Part shown: positions 1 to 8,612 of the stretch, piece by piece
Position numbering within the stretch: the stretch's first letter is position 1
Layout: every line of letters begins with the position of its first letter
Assembly (NCBI GenBank): GCA_009840445.1
Contig: VXNS01000068.1
Span: 1 to 61,872, forward strand
Origin: Synechococcus sp. SB0662_bin_14
GTDB taxonomy: Bacteria > Cyanobacteriota > Cyanobacteriia > PCC-6307 > Cyanobiaceae
Direction: 5' to 3'
Length of the DNA stretch: 61,872 bases
Translations under genes and position numbers: made by a program
Notes under the pieces: model-generated
Databases searched by the model: none
Seen by the model: only the letters and a program-made list of their open reading frames with translations
What the model was told of the DNA's origin: nothing

Positions 1-441
1 ACCCCCCAATACCACTTTCCTCTTCGTCTCGGGGGCCCGGAGATTCGTATATGATATCGGGGCAGGGTGGGGGATCACCTGAAGCGATCGTCGCCGCGAA
101 CCATGGTTGCCCTGGTGGGGCCAGGGGGGCTCCTCCATGACGGACGCATCACGGGTCCTTCTGCCGGACCGGCCCCTCCTCTCCCCGTTGGCCGGGGATT
201 CCGGCGGCGACGGTGGTTCCGTCCACGGGGCCTCCTGCGCCCTGCCGTCGGGATCGTCCTCCAAGAGCCAATTGATGCCCTCGCCAACCCAACGGCTCAC
301 CTGGCCGATGCCCCCCGAACCTCTGCGGCGCCGTGATCCCGGTCTGGCGCCAGCGGCGCCGTGGACAAAGTCACGGCCAGCCTCCACCAGGTTCGCCAGG
401 GTGTGACCAGGGCGACGACGGTAGGGATCTTGAGTCACCAT
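1..441 (-). CDS. Conserved hypothetical protein, partial (C-terminus beyond window)
   Basis: An open frame starts with ATG at 441 and runs without a stop to the window edge, so at least 147 residues are present and the C-terminus is missing. It begins MVTQDPYRRRPGHTLANLV. An Arg/Gly-rich stretch follows, then a Trp-containing patch (SRWVGEGINWLLEDD), then a Pro/Arg-rich tail. This resembles a poorly characterised picocyanobacterial family, judged by memory only. It lies 9 nt downstream of the SprT-like gene on the same strand, which suggests co-transcription. No function is assigned. The GC-rich overlapping frames on the other strand have no recognisable protein. Confidence 0.6.
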   Translation of the reverse strand, partial: MVTQDPYRRRPGHTLANLVEAGRDFVHGAAGARPGSRRRRGSGGIGQVSRWVGEGINWLLEDDPDGRAQEAPWTEPPSPPESPANGERRGRSGRRTRDASVMEEPPWPHQGNHGSRRRSLQVIPHPAPISYTNLRAPETKRKVVLGG

Positions 442-450
442 GGCGCCAGC

Positions 451-993
451 CTAACCCCAACGGGCTTCCCCCCGGACCCTTGAGGGACGGGGTTCAAACC
501 GCAAAAGGAAGCGCCGGTCCCAGCGTCCTCCGTTGAAGCGTCCACAACAAGCGCGGCAGGCCAGGCCTTTCACGCGCCGTTGATAGGGGGTGGTGGTTCC
601 ACAGAAGTCACAACGGGCCTGCCAGGATGACGGGGTTGGGGGGACGGGGAAATGGTGCCGAATGCTGATGGTCAGGTCCGTTCCCTGACCGTTGATGTCC
701 TCCATCTTGGCCCGGAAGCAGGGTCCATGGCCTTCCCGCTGGCGCAGAACCAGATCCACCCAGGCATGAATCATCTCGTGGACCAGGGTGCTGCGGGTGG
801 CTGACGCGGGCAACGGTGACAGCACAGGCAACGAGAGGACAATCTCCGCAACGTCCCCGCGGCGACGGTAAGACCCTGCGGCGCGGCTCATGCGGCGGCT
901 CCATCTGAGGCGCAACCGGTCGTAGGGAATGGCTTGGGCGAAGAACGTCCGGTTGTAACGGTGGAACAACGGCGGCAAGAACGCTACGCCCAT
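451..993 (-). CDS. SprT-like zinc metalloprotease-fold protein
   Basis: This protein of about 180 aa has the SprT-family signature HEMIHAW (HExxH) in its middle, a zinc-ligand pattern typical of minigluzincin-like proteases. The C-terminal part has a CDFC pair and a later CRACC cluster that looks like a second zinc ribbon. The start is set at ATG 993 (MGVAFLPPLFHRYN), because the longer open frame upstream reads through low-complexity sequence antisense to the neighbouring gene. Bacterial SprT-like proteins are mostly uncharacterised, while eukaryotic Spartan degrades DNA-protein crosslinks. Any role in DNA-protein repair here is inference. The next gene divergently starts at 1096. Confidence 0.85.
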   Translation of the reverse strand: MGVAFLPPLFHRYNRTFFAQAIPYDRLRLRWSRRMSRAAGSYRRRGDVAEIVLSLPVLSPLPASATRSTLVHEMIHAWVDLVLRQREGHGPCFRAKMEDINGQGTDLTISIRHHFPVPPTPSSWQARCDFCGTTTPYQRRVKGLACRACCGRFNGGRWDRRFLLRFEPRPSRVRGEARWG

Positions 994-1095
994 GTCCCGT
1001 GCTCCAAACCGTAGTTTTAAGACTAGCCCCCGGAGGGGCCGACAGTCAGGCACAATCGTCAGACACGAGTTCCTTTCGCCACGGCTGCCCGGTCC

Positions 1096-1512
1096 ATGGA
1101 CATGGCTCTTTTGCGGGATTATGGGACGAAAGCCCTGCTGGCAGCCCTGGCGGCGCTTCTCACCTATTGGCTGATCAGCGCCGTCCGCCTCATCATCAAC
1201 GCCCGCGGCATCAATCCACTGGTCAAGCAATTCTTCAACCAGGTGGCGCGGGGGCGGGTGGATGCCGCCTACCTGCTCACCACCAAGAATTATCGGCTCC
1301 ACGTGAGTCGCCAGAATTTCATTCGCCTGCTCTCCAGCCTGGAGCTCAGGCGCTACCGCAACCTCAAGTCCGGCCGTCCCCGCGTCCAGGAGGGGCGGAT
1401 CATCCTCACCGTGAAGCTCAATTCCGAGGACAAAAAACAGGTGTTGCCCCTGGATTTCACCTTCGTCAAGGTGGGGGAGGACTGGCGCATTGACCGCATC
1501 CTGAAGGTTTGA
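1096..1512 (+). CDS. Membrane-anchored conserved hypothetical protein (NTF2/DUF4864-like)
   Basis: The protein has 138 aa. Residues about 8-34 form one hydrophobic segment (LLAALAALLTYWLISAVRLI). It is followed by an alpha+beta domain of about 95 residues that ends in DFTFVKVGEDWRIDRILKV. That closing pattern is typical of DUF4864/NTF2-like domains, where the last strand carries a W-x-I/V motif. The protein is probably anchored in the inner or thylakoid membrane with a soluble domain. It ends 16 nt before ligA and probably shares its transcript. ATG 1102 is an alternative start. The family assignment is tentative and no enzymatic role is suggested. Confidence 0.7.
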   Translation: MDMALLRDYGTKALLAALAALLTYWLISAVRLIINARGINPLVKQFFNQVARGRVDAAYLLTTKNYRLHVSRQNFIRLLSSLELRRYRNLKSGRPRVQEGRIILTVKLNSEDKKQVLPLDFTFVKVGEDWRIDRILKV

Positions 1513-1528
1513 ACCAGGGGGGCCCACC

Positions 1529-3970
1529 TTGAGCTCGTCTTCCCCGTCCCTTGCCGAGGCCGAGGCCAGGGCGGACGCTCTGCGGCAGCAACTCAATCAA
1601 GCCAGTCACGCCTATTACGTTCTGGCGGAACCGACCCTCCCGGATCAGGAGTACGACCACCTCTATCGGGAACTGGTGGAGTTGGAGGAGCTTCATCCCC
1701 AACTGGTGCGGCCCGAAAGCCCCACCCAGCGAGTGGGCGAGCCGGTGGAGGCTGGTTTGCCCAGTGTCGTCCACAGGATTCCGCTTCTCAGCCTGGACAA
1801 CGTCTTTGCCGTGGAGGAGTTGCCGACGTGGGAGCAGCGGTTGCGCCGCTATCTTGACGGCTCCCCTGACCAACCCCTGGCCTATACCTGTGAGCTGAAG
1901 GTGGACGGGATGGCCCTGGCTCTACGCTACGAGCACGGCCTGTTGGTGCAGGGGGCCACCCGGGGAGACGGTCAACGGGGGGAGGAGATCACCGCCAGCG
2001 TCCGCACCATTCGCTCCATCCCCCTCCGGCTGCGCTGTACGGACCCGCCAGCCTGGGCAGAAATCCGTGGGGAGGCGTTTCTGGCGGAAGCCACCTTCTC
2101 CGCCATCAATCAACAGCGCCGCCAACAGGACGAGCCGCCCTTTGCCAACGCCCGCAATGCCTGCGCCGGCACCTTGCGCCAGTTGAATCCCCGGGTGGTG
2201 GCCAGCCGCAAGGTGGATTTTGTGGCCTACGGGCTTCACCTCTCGCCGGAGCAGCCCCAGCCCCGCCAGCAGTTGGCGGCCCTGGACTGGTTGAGCACCG
2301 CCGGGTTCAAAATTGACCCCCATGCCCGGCGCTGCATCAGCCTGGCGGAGGTGGGACGGTTTTACCAGCATTGGAACCTTCAGCGTCACCAGCTTCCCTA
2401 TGGGGCAGACGGGGTGGTGGTCAAGCTGAACGACCTGGCCCTTCAGCAGCAGGCGGGCCACACCCAGCGGGCGCCCCGCTGGGCCGTGGCCATGAAGTTC
2501 AGCCAGGTGGAGGCCAGGAGCACGCTGCGGCGCCTTGTGGCCCAGGTGGGTCGCACCGGCGTGGTCACGCCGGTGGCGGAGTTTGACCCGGTGGAACTGG
2601 ACGGGAGCACCGTGGCCCGGGCCACGCTCCACAATGCCGACCGGATAGAAGACCTCACAAAAGGAACCGGTCTGCACGGGGCAGACACCCTCGTGGTGCG
2701 CAAGGCGGGTGGGGTGATTCCTGAAGTGGTGCGGGTGGAGCCCTGCTCACCTCCGGGCGAACCCCTCAGGTTTCCCCGCCACTGCCCGGAATGCGGTTCC
2801 TCCCTGGTGCGGGAACCCAAGGAAGCCGCCCTGCGGCAGTGGCTGTCCGATCCAGTCAATCAACCTCTCCTGGACCGTTGCCCCAAGCTCAAGGCATCGC
2901 TTCTGGAGGCTCTGGCCGGGTTGAAGCTGGAGGCCGCCACCCGCTGTGTCAACAGCAGTTGTCCAGCAATCCTCCGCGGCGCTCTGCGCCATTGGGTCAG
3001 CCGTGACGCCCTGGACGTTGACGGCCTCGGCCGTGAGCGGATCGACCAGTTGGTGGGGTGTGGCCTGGTTCACACCATTGACGATCTCTATGGATTGCAG
3101 GAGGCTGATCTGACCGCGTTGGAGGGTTGGGCCGAGCAGTCGGCCTGCCGCCTTCTGCAGTCGCTGGAGCTCTCCAGGCAGCAACCATGGCATCGTGTGC
3201 TCTACGGCCTGGGGATTCCCCACGTGGGCACCGCCAACGCCGCGGTGTTGGCCCGCGCCTTCCCCTCGGCAGAGAGCCTGGCGGAGGCTTTTGCAGTGAC
3301 CCGGCAGTTCCAGGGCGCCGATGAACCTCTCTTGGCCGGTCTCAAGGGGGTGATGGGTAAAGTGTCTGCCTGCAAGCTTCAACAGTGGCTCAGCCAGCCC
3401 GGCAACCGGAATCTCCTGATTAACCGGGAAGCCTCCTGGGAAGCGTCCGGGGGGCACTTGCTCTGCGCCATTCCCGACGTGGGAGCAAAAAAGGCCGAAT
3501 TCCTGATCCGCACCTTCCCTTCGGCGGAGCAGTTGATCGCAGCGTTTTCCGCCAACCGCAACTTTCAAGGGACCGACGAGCCGAAGGGGCTGCAAGGGGT
3601 TGGCAACAAAATTGCCCTGGCGCTGCAGCAGTGGCTGGCCAATCCCGCCAATCAAAAACTCCTGGAGCGCCTTGCCAAGACCGGCCTGCAGCTTCAGGGA
3701 CAGGTCCATCCGTCCATGGCGTCTAGCCAGGGACGGATGGCGGGCCAGGTTTTCGTGCTCACCGGCACCCTGCCCTCCCTCAGCCGTGGCGAAGCCCAGG
3801 CGCGGATCGAGGCGGCAGGGGGAACCGTGACCAGTGGCGTCAGCAAGAAGACCACCCACGTGGTGGTGGGCGCCAATCCGGGCAGCAAGCTGGACAAGGC
3901 CCGCGCCCTTGGGCTGGCGATTCTGGACGAGGCCACTCTGTTGCGGCACTTGGAGCCTGCACCCACGTGA
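1529..3970 (+). CDS. ligA: NAD-dependent DNA ligase LigA with duplicated HhH module and enlarged zinc finger
   Basis: LigA seals nicks in DNA using NAD+ in replication and repair. The adenylation domain carries the catalytic lysine motif ELKVDG (K124). An OB-fold follows, then a zinc finger that begins CPEC (419-422), helix-hairpin-helix repeats, and a BRCT domain (about 737-808). At 813 aa it is roughly 120-140 residues longer than usual. The extra length has two sources. About 35 residues (about 432-467) are inserted between the first and second cysteine pairs of the zinc finger. The HhH unit (about 558-640) is also copied in tandem (about 645-727). The start is TTG 1529, preceded by a purine-rich AGGGGGG. 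Identity is certain, the start less so. Confidence 0.97.
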   Translation: MSSSSPSLAEAEARADALRQQLNQASHAYYVLAEPTLPDQEYDHLYRELVELEELHPQLVRPESPTQRVGEPVEAGLPSVVHRIPLLSLDNVFAVEELPTWEQRLRRYLDGSPDQPLAYTCELKVDGMALALRYEHGLLVQGATRGDGQRGEEITASVRTIRSIPLRLRCTDPPAWAEIRGEAFLAEATFSAINQQRRQQDEPPFANARNACAGTLRQLNPRVVASRKVDFVAYGLHLSPEQPQPRQQLAALDWLSTAGFKIDPHARRCISLAEVGRFYQHWNLQRHQLPYGADGVVVKLNDLALQQQAGHTQRAPRWAVAMKFSQVEARSTLRRLVAQVGRTGVVTPVAEFDPVELDGSTVARATLHNADRIEDLTKGTGLHGADTLVVRKAGGVIPEVVRVEPCSPPGEPLRFPRHCPECGSSLVREPKEAALRQWLSDPVNQPLLDRCPKLKASLLEALAGLKLEAATRCVNSSCPAILRGALRHWVSRDALDVDGLGRERIDQLVGCGLVHTIDDLYGLQEADLTALEGWAEQSACRLLQSLELSRQQPWHRVLYGLGIPHVGTANAAVLARAFPSAESLAEAFAVTRQFQGADEPLLAGLKGVMGKVSACKLQQWLSQPGNRNLLINREASWEASGGHLLCAIPDVGAKKAEFLIRTFPSAEQLIAAFSANRNFQGTDEPKGLQGVGNKIALALQQWLANPANQKLLERLAKTGLQLQGQVHPSMASSQGRMAGQVFVLTGTLPSLSRGEAQARIEAAGGTVTSGVSKKTTHVVVGANPGSKLDKARALGLAILDEATLLRHLEPAPT

Positions 3971-4011
3971 CGGAAATTGCGGCAGACTGGAGGCAGTGCT
4001 CCTGTCACGTC

Positions 4012-4197
4012 ATGGACCAAGGCATTGAACGCTGGATCAAAACGGACTGTGGTCGCGCCAAGTACGCTCACTTGGCTCAGCGGCGCGGCGTTCTGGCCCG
4101 CCTGCGGCTGTACTGGTTTGTGGCCATTGCCGTGCTCCGCGACGTTGTCCTGTCCCCCGTCAGCCGGGGCATTCGCAACCTGTTCCGGGCCGCCTGA
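4012..4197 (+). CDS. Small conserved hypothetical protein
   Basis: This is a short basic protein of about 61 aa (MDQGIERWIKTDCGRAKYAH at the N-terminus). The central hydrophobic stretch LYWFVAIAVLRDVVLSP could be one membrane segment. A longer form starts with GTG 3967, overlapping the ligA stop as GTGA, and would add 15 residues. The shorter ATG form is preferred because the W-x-KTD-x-G-R block looks like the conserved start. Its stop abuts the convergent TVP38-like gene. No function is recognised. Confidence 0.55.
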   Translation: MDQGIERWIKTDCGRAKYAHLAQRRGVLARLRLYWFVAIAVLRDVVLSPVSRGIRNLFRAA

Positions 4198-4815
4198 TCA
4201 GGTGTCCGTTTCACTGAGTTGCTTTTTCAGCACCTTGCTGGCGGTGCGGCCCACCAGCCAGACCACGGCAAAGGTGGCTGCCACGCCAAGGATTCGCAGG
4301 GCAAATTGACCCTGCTCCAGGCCACCCTCCAAGGTCAACCCCCGGCGGACCGTGTCGCCAATGTAGATGTAGAGGATGGTGCCGGGCAGGATGGTGGCTG
4401 AGGCCGCCATGTAGGCCAGGAAGCGCAGGTTGCTGGTGAGGGCACACACCAGGTTGATCAACACGAAAGGAAACAGGGGCGACAACCGCAGCAGCGCCAC
4501 CAGCTTCCAACCCTCGTCCCGGCTCAGCACCTGCTCCAGCTTCTGCAGGCGTGGATTCTGCTCCAGTTTCCTCTGGGCCCAGGGACGTAGCCACCGGCGC
4601 GTGAGAAACCAGTTGCCGGCCATCCCGAGAAAGGCGCCCGCCAACACCGCCAGCACCCCCAGCCGCGGCCCGAACAACGCGCCACCCAACAGGGTCAGCA
4701 CCGAGCCCGGCACGTAGAAGGTGACCGCCAGGGCATACAGGGCAATGAACACGATCCAACCCACCGGTCCTAGTTCCCTGAGGAAGGTTTCGACGGGCTC
4801 GATAAAGGACGACAT
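4198..4815 (-). CDS. TVP38/TMEM64 family membrane protein (VTT domain)
   Basis: The 205 aa multi-pass membrane protein has hydrophobic segments near residues 18-40, 45-70, 105-135, 140-155 and 170-195. Key patterns are FYVPGSVLTLLGGALFG, the G-N-W-F-L-T-R-R turn, and LLRLSPLFPFVLINLVCAL. The latter is the conserved R-x-S-P-x-x-P loop of VTT-domain proteins (TVP38, DedA and relatives), where lipid scrambling or ion-coupled transport has been proposed. It is convergent with the short gene ending at 4197, their stop codons abutting. It lies 58 nt downstream of valS on the same strand, so it may be the last gene of that transcript. Confidence 0.88.
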   Translation of the reverse strand: MSSFIEPVETFLRELGPVGWIVFIALYALAVTFYVPGSVLTLLGGALFGPRLGVLAVLAGAFLGMAGNWFLTRRWLRPWAQRKLEQNPRLQKLEQVLSRDEGWKLVALLRLSPLFPFVLINLVCALTSNLRFLAYMAASATILPGTILYIYIGDTVRRGLTLEGGLEQGQFALRILGVAATFAVVWLVGRTASKVLKKQLSETDT

Positions 4816-4873
4816 GGCGTTAGTGGCGGGGAACGGGAGACGGAACCCTGTCCCGGTTGGGACGGGGCTGCCC

Positions 4874-7800
4874 TCAGCCCAGGGAGGCGAGGCGACTTTG
4901 GGCCAGGCGCTGTTGCTGCCGGGCCTCGCTCAGGTTAGAGCGCATCCTGCTCACCACGTCCTGGGGGGCCTGATCCAGAAACTTGGGATTGCTCAAGCGC
5001 TCGGCAAGGACGGTGATCTCCTTCTCCGCCTTGCCCAGGTCTTTCCGCAGGCGGTTCCGCAGGGCGTCCACGTCCACGAGACCACCCACCGGCAGCAGGA
5101 TTTGCAGTTCACCACTGACGGCACTCAAACAGCGGGGCAGGTCCAGGGCGGTGGTGCTGATGTCCACCGCGCCAGCCCTGGTGAGACCGGCAATGTCGTC
5201 CCTGGCCTCCTGTAACAACCGACAGAGCCCTTCGTTGTCGCTCACAAAGAGCACGTCCGCGCTCTGGGAGGGTTTCAAGCCCGCCACTGCCCGCAGGTTG
5301 CGCACCACGCGAACGGCGTCAATGACGGCCCCGAACTGCTGTTCCAGGTGGTCGTTCAGGTGGGCCGAATCCAGTTGGGGCCACCGCTGCAGGGCCAGGA
5401 AGGTGTTGCCGTCAGCACCGCTCAGCCGATGCCACAGCTCCTCGCTGACGTGGGGCATGAACGGGTGGACCAGCACCAGCAGTTGCTCAATCACCAGAGC
5501 CAGAACCTGCTGGGCCGTGCGGCGATCCTCCGGATTGCTGCCGTTGAGGCGCCGCTTGAGCAATTCAATGGTCCAATCGCACACGTCGTTCCAGGCAAAC
5601 TCGTAGAGGATCCTGGCCGCTTCCCCCAGGCCGTAGATGTCCAGCTTCTCTGCCATGGCCCCACTGGTGCGCACCAGGCGGGAGAGGATCCAGCGATCTG
5701 CGATTAAAAGCTTGTCCGGATCCGGCCGGCCGAGGGACGAGGGGGTGGCTCCGTCCAGATTGAGGAGGGCGAAACGGGTGGCGTTCCACAACTTGTTGGC
5801 AAAGTTGCGCGATACCTCGACGGCGTTGGATGTTTGTGTGGCGGGATCGAAGTCCAGGCGAATGTCCTGCCCCGCTCCGGCCACGCCCCGCACCAGGGAA
5901 AAGCGCAGGGCGTCCGCCCCGTAACGCTCACAGAGCACCAGGGGATCAATGCCGTTGCCGGCGGATTTGCTCATCTTGCGGTTCTGGGCGTCCCGCACCA
6001 GACCGTGGATGTACACGTCGGCGAAGGGAATGGCGCGGGTGCAGACTGCGCCCATCATGGTCATGCGGGCCACCCAGAAGAAGATGATGTCGAATCCCGT
6101 GAACAGGGTGCTGTTGGGATACCAGCACCGCAGATCGGCACTCTCCTCATCCGGCCAGCCCATGGTGGAGAAAGGCCAAAGGGCGCTGGAGAACCAGGTG
6201 TCCAGCACGTCTTCATCCTGCTGAATCGTGGCGTTGGGTCCGTAACGGCGCCGGGCCTCGTCCTGGGCTTCGGTTGCATTGCGGGCCACCACGTAGGGTG
6301 TGTCGCTGCGCAACCGGGAGCCGGTTTCACTCACCACAAACCAGGCTGGAATGCGATGGCCCCACCAAAGCTGGCGGCTGATGCACCAGTCGCGGATCTC
6401 CATCAGCCAATCCCGGTACACCTTGGCCCAGCGCTCGGGAACAAAGCGGGGGCGTCCCTGGTTCAGGGCAGCCAGGCAGGCATTGGCCAGTGGTTTGGTG
6501 CGCACAAACCACTGGGTGGAGAGCAGTGGCTCCACCGGAACCTTGCCCCGGTCCGAATAGGGAACAGTGTGACGGTAATTTTCCACTTTCACCAGGGCCT
6601 GTTCAGTGGCCAGGGCGGCCACAACGGCCTGCCGCGCCTCGAAGCGCTCCAGGCCACGGAATTGCCCCGCAGCTTCGTTCATGCGGCCGTCCTTGCCCAT
6701 GACCGTCACCAGAGGCAGGCCATGGCGCTGACCCATGGCAAAGTCGTTGGGGTCATGGGCCGGGGTCACTTTTACGCAGCCGGTGCCGAATTGGGGATCC
6801 ACGTGGTCATCGGCAATCACCGGAATCTTGCGACCCACGAGGGGCAGGGTGAGGGTACGGCCCACCCATTGGGCATAGCGCTGGTCGCCGGGATTGACCG
6901 CCACCGCCACGTCCCCCAACATGGTCTCGGGGCGGGTGGTGGCCACCTCCAGGTGACCGGATCCATCGGTGAGGGGATAGCGTAAATACCAGAGATGACC
7001 GTCCACTTCCTTCATCTCCACCTCCAGGTCGCTAACCGCCGAGCCGGAGGCGGGACACCAGTTCACCAGATATTCCCCCCGATAAATCAGCCCCTTCTCG
7101 TGCAACCGCAAAAACGATTCCTGTACGGCCCGGCTGAGTTCCGGGTCCAGAGTGAAGCGCTCCCGCCGCCAATCCACGGAAAATCCCAGACGGCGCAGTT
7201 GGGTGGTGATTGCTCCACCACTCTCCTGCTTCCAGGCCCAGGCCCGCTCCAGGAAAGCTTCACGGCCAAGCCGGTCTTTGCTGGTTCCTTCCCGGGCCAG
7301 TTGTTTTTCCAGAAGCGTTTGCACAGCAATGGAGGCGTGGTCCATGCCCGGCAGGCAGAGGGTGTTGTACCCCCGTAACCGCTTGAACCGCACCATGGCG
7401 TCCATCAGGGCCGCTTCAAACGCATGGCCCATGTGCAGGTTGCCCGTCACGTTGGGGGGCGGAATCACCACCCCGTAGGGTTGGCCCGGGGCCTGGGGAT
7501 CCGGATGGAAGGCATGGCAGTGCTCCCAGGCCGACTGCCAGCGGGCTTCTGTGGCCTTGGGATCGTATTGCCCCATGGATACCGGCGCCGGGTGTTCAGG
7601 GGAGGCCCCCCTGTCCTGCTCCATCGCGGTCAGCACAACATGGCCGCCACGGATCTCAATGGCCATTTGATCACCGGGTGTCAAACCCAGTTGGCCGATA
7701 TACGTCTTGCCAACCAGCAGGTTGCCGTTTCCTTGAACCTTGGCTACGAAGCTGAGCTTGCGGCCGCCTTGGGTTCCACTGCCAATCCGTATGCCTTTGG

Positions 7801-7954
7801 CCTGGAGAAGTGCGTCGTAAAACGCCGTGAAGTTGAGGCATTCACGGCCGTCCTTCATGGTGGTGACATAGCCACAAGCGCGAACAACTTCTGTTTTGCT
7901 GGCGCCAGCGAGCTCACGGACCTTGTTGAGAAGCTCTGCGTGTTTGAGCATCAT
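4874..7954 (-). CDS. valS: cyAbrB domain fused to valyl-tRNA synthetase
   Basis: Residues about 1-115 form a complete cyAbrB-type DNA-binding protein ([45 protein letters not shown]). They match the separate cyAbrB gene immediately upstream. After a short Pro/Gly-rich linker (about 112-126), residues 127-1026 are a full class I ValRS. It has the HMGH signature within [14 protein letters not shown], an editing CP1 domain, the KMSKS loop, an anticodon-binding domain and a C-terminal coiled coil. The reading frame has no stop across the junction. ATG 7576 (MGQYDP) could act as an internal ValRS start, and the fusion rests on a six-C run at 7606-7611 where one extra base would split the genes. 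ValRS is certain and the fusion is probable. Confidence 0.93.
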   Translation of the reverse strand: MMLKHAELLNKVRELAGASKTEVVRACGYVTTMKDGRECLNFTAFYDALLQAKGIRIGSGTQGGRKLSFVAKVQGNGNLLVGKTYIGQLGLTPGDQMAIEIRGGHVVLTAMEQDRGASPEHPAPVSMGQYDPKATEARWQSAWEHCHAFHPDPQAPGQPYGVVIPPPNVTGNLHMGHAFEAALMDAMVRFKRLRGYNTLCLPGMDHASIAVQTLLEKQLAREGTSKDRLGREAFLERAWAWKQESGGAITTQLRRLGFSVDWRRERFTLDPELSRAVQESFLRLHEKGLIYRGEYLVNWCPASGSAVSDLEVEMKEVDGHLWYLRYPLTDGSGHLEVATTRPETMLGDVAVAVNPGDQRYAQWVGRTLTLPLVGRKIPVIADDHVDPQFGTGCVKVTPAHDPNDFAMGQRHGLPLVTVMGKDGRMNEAAGQFRGLERFEARQAVVAALATEQALVKVENYRHTVPYSDRGKVPVEPLLSTQWFVRTKPLANACLAALNQGRPRFVPERWAKVYRDWLMEIRDWCISRQLWWGHRIPAWFVVSETGSRLRSDTPYVVARNATEAQDEARRRYGPNATIQQDEDVLDTWFSSALWPFSTMGWPDEESADLRCWYPNSTLFTGFDIIFFWVARMTMMGAVCTRAIPFADVYIHGLVRDAQNRKMSKSAGNGIDPLVLCERYGADALRFSLVRGVAGAGQDIRLDFDPATQTSNAVEVSRNFANKLWNATRFALLNLDGATPSSLGRPDPDKLLIADRWILSRLVRTSGAMAEKLDIYGLGEAARILYEFAWNDVCDWTIELLKRRLNGSNPEDRRTAQQVLALVIEQLLVLVHPFMPHVSEELWHRLSGADGNTFLALQRWPQLDSAHLNDHLEQQFGAVIDAVRVVRNLRAVAGLKPSQSADVLFVSDNEGLCRLLQEARDDIAGLTRAGAVDISTTALDLPRCLSAVSGELQILLPVGGLVDVDALRNRLRKDLGKAEKEITVLAERLSNPKFLDQAPQDVVSRMRSNLSEARQQQRLAQSRLASLG

Positions 7955-8028
7955 TCAGGCAAAGGGGTTTGCGTCATCGTTGAACGTGGTCAGCAACGGC
8001 ATCCTACGCTTGCTGAAGCCACCAACAA

Positions 8029-8394
8029 TTACTCCTCTCCGCCGTCGTCCTCGCTGCCCAGGGGAACAAGGCGGATGTGCTTCCGGCCCAGCTTGATCTC
8101 AAATTCGTCACCAGGGTTCAGGCCCAGCTTTTTGGTGTAGGCCTTGCCAATGAGCAGATTGCCGTTGCCCTGAACCTTGGCCAGGAAGCTGAGCTTGCGG
8201 CCGATTTTGGTCCCACCGCTGCGGCCAATCTCCACACCCTTGGCATCAAGAACTGCTTCGTAGAACGCCGTGAAGTTGAGGCGCTCCCGCCCGTCCTTTG
8301 TGGTGGATACGTAGCCACAGGCGCGGACCACGTCCGACTTGCCGGCATCAGCAAGCTCACGGACCTTGTTGAGAAGCTCTGTTTTCGTCAGCAT
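8029..8394 (-). CDS. cyAbrB-type transcription regulator
   Basis: The predicted protein is 121 aa, starting at ATG 8394 ([19 protein letters not shown]). An ATG at 8436 would add 14 residues without family support. An N-terminal helical region is followed by the cyanobacterial AbrB swapped-hairpin core ([40 protein letters not shown]) and an acidic tail. cyAbrB proteins are abundant cyanobacterial DNA-binding regulators linked to carbon/nitrogen balance and photosynthesis. About 70 percent of positions look shared with the N-terminus of the fused ValRS 75 nt downstream, so the two arose by tandem duplication. It probably shares a promoter with valS. Confidence 0.92.
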   Translation of the reverse strand: MLTKTELLNKVRELADAGKSDVVRACGYVSTTKDGRERLNFTAFYEAVLDAKGVEIGRSGGTKIGRKLSFLAKVQGNGNLLIGKAYTKKLGLNPGDEFEIKLGRKHIRLVPLGSEDDGGEE

Positions 8395-8521
8395 CGTTTG
8401 AAGAACAGGATGGCTAAACGCTAACAACTTTAGCATGGTTTGGTACTAGGGCAAGACAAGGGACAATAAAGAATTTCCAATCGTCCGCCACCTACATTAA
8501 ACAGCCGTCGTTAGCAACAGA

Positions 8522-8593
<72 letters not shown>

Positions 8594-8612
8594 GATAGGG
8601 GACGTCGGTATC

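Noticed and set aside
994-1596. Longer N-terminus for the SprT-like protein
   Set aside because: The added 200 residues lie antisense to the neighbouring membrane protein and ligA start and look like frame shadow. Family proteins begin at the shorter ATG.
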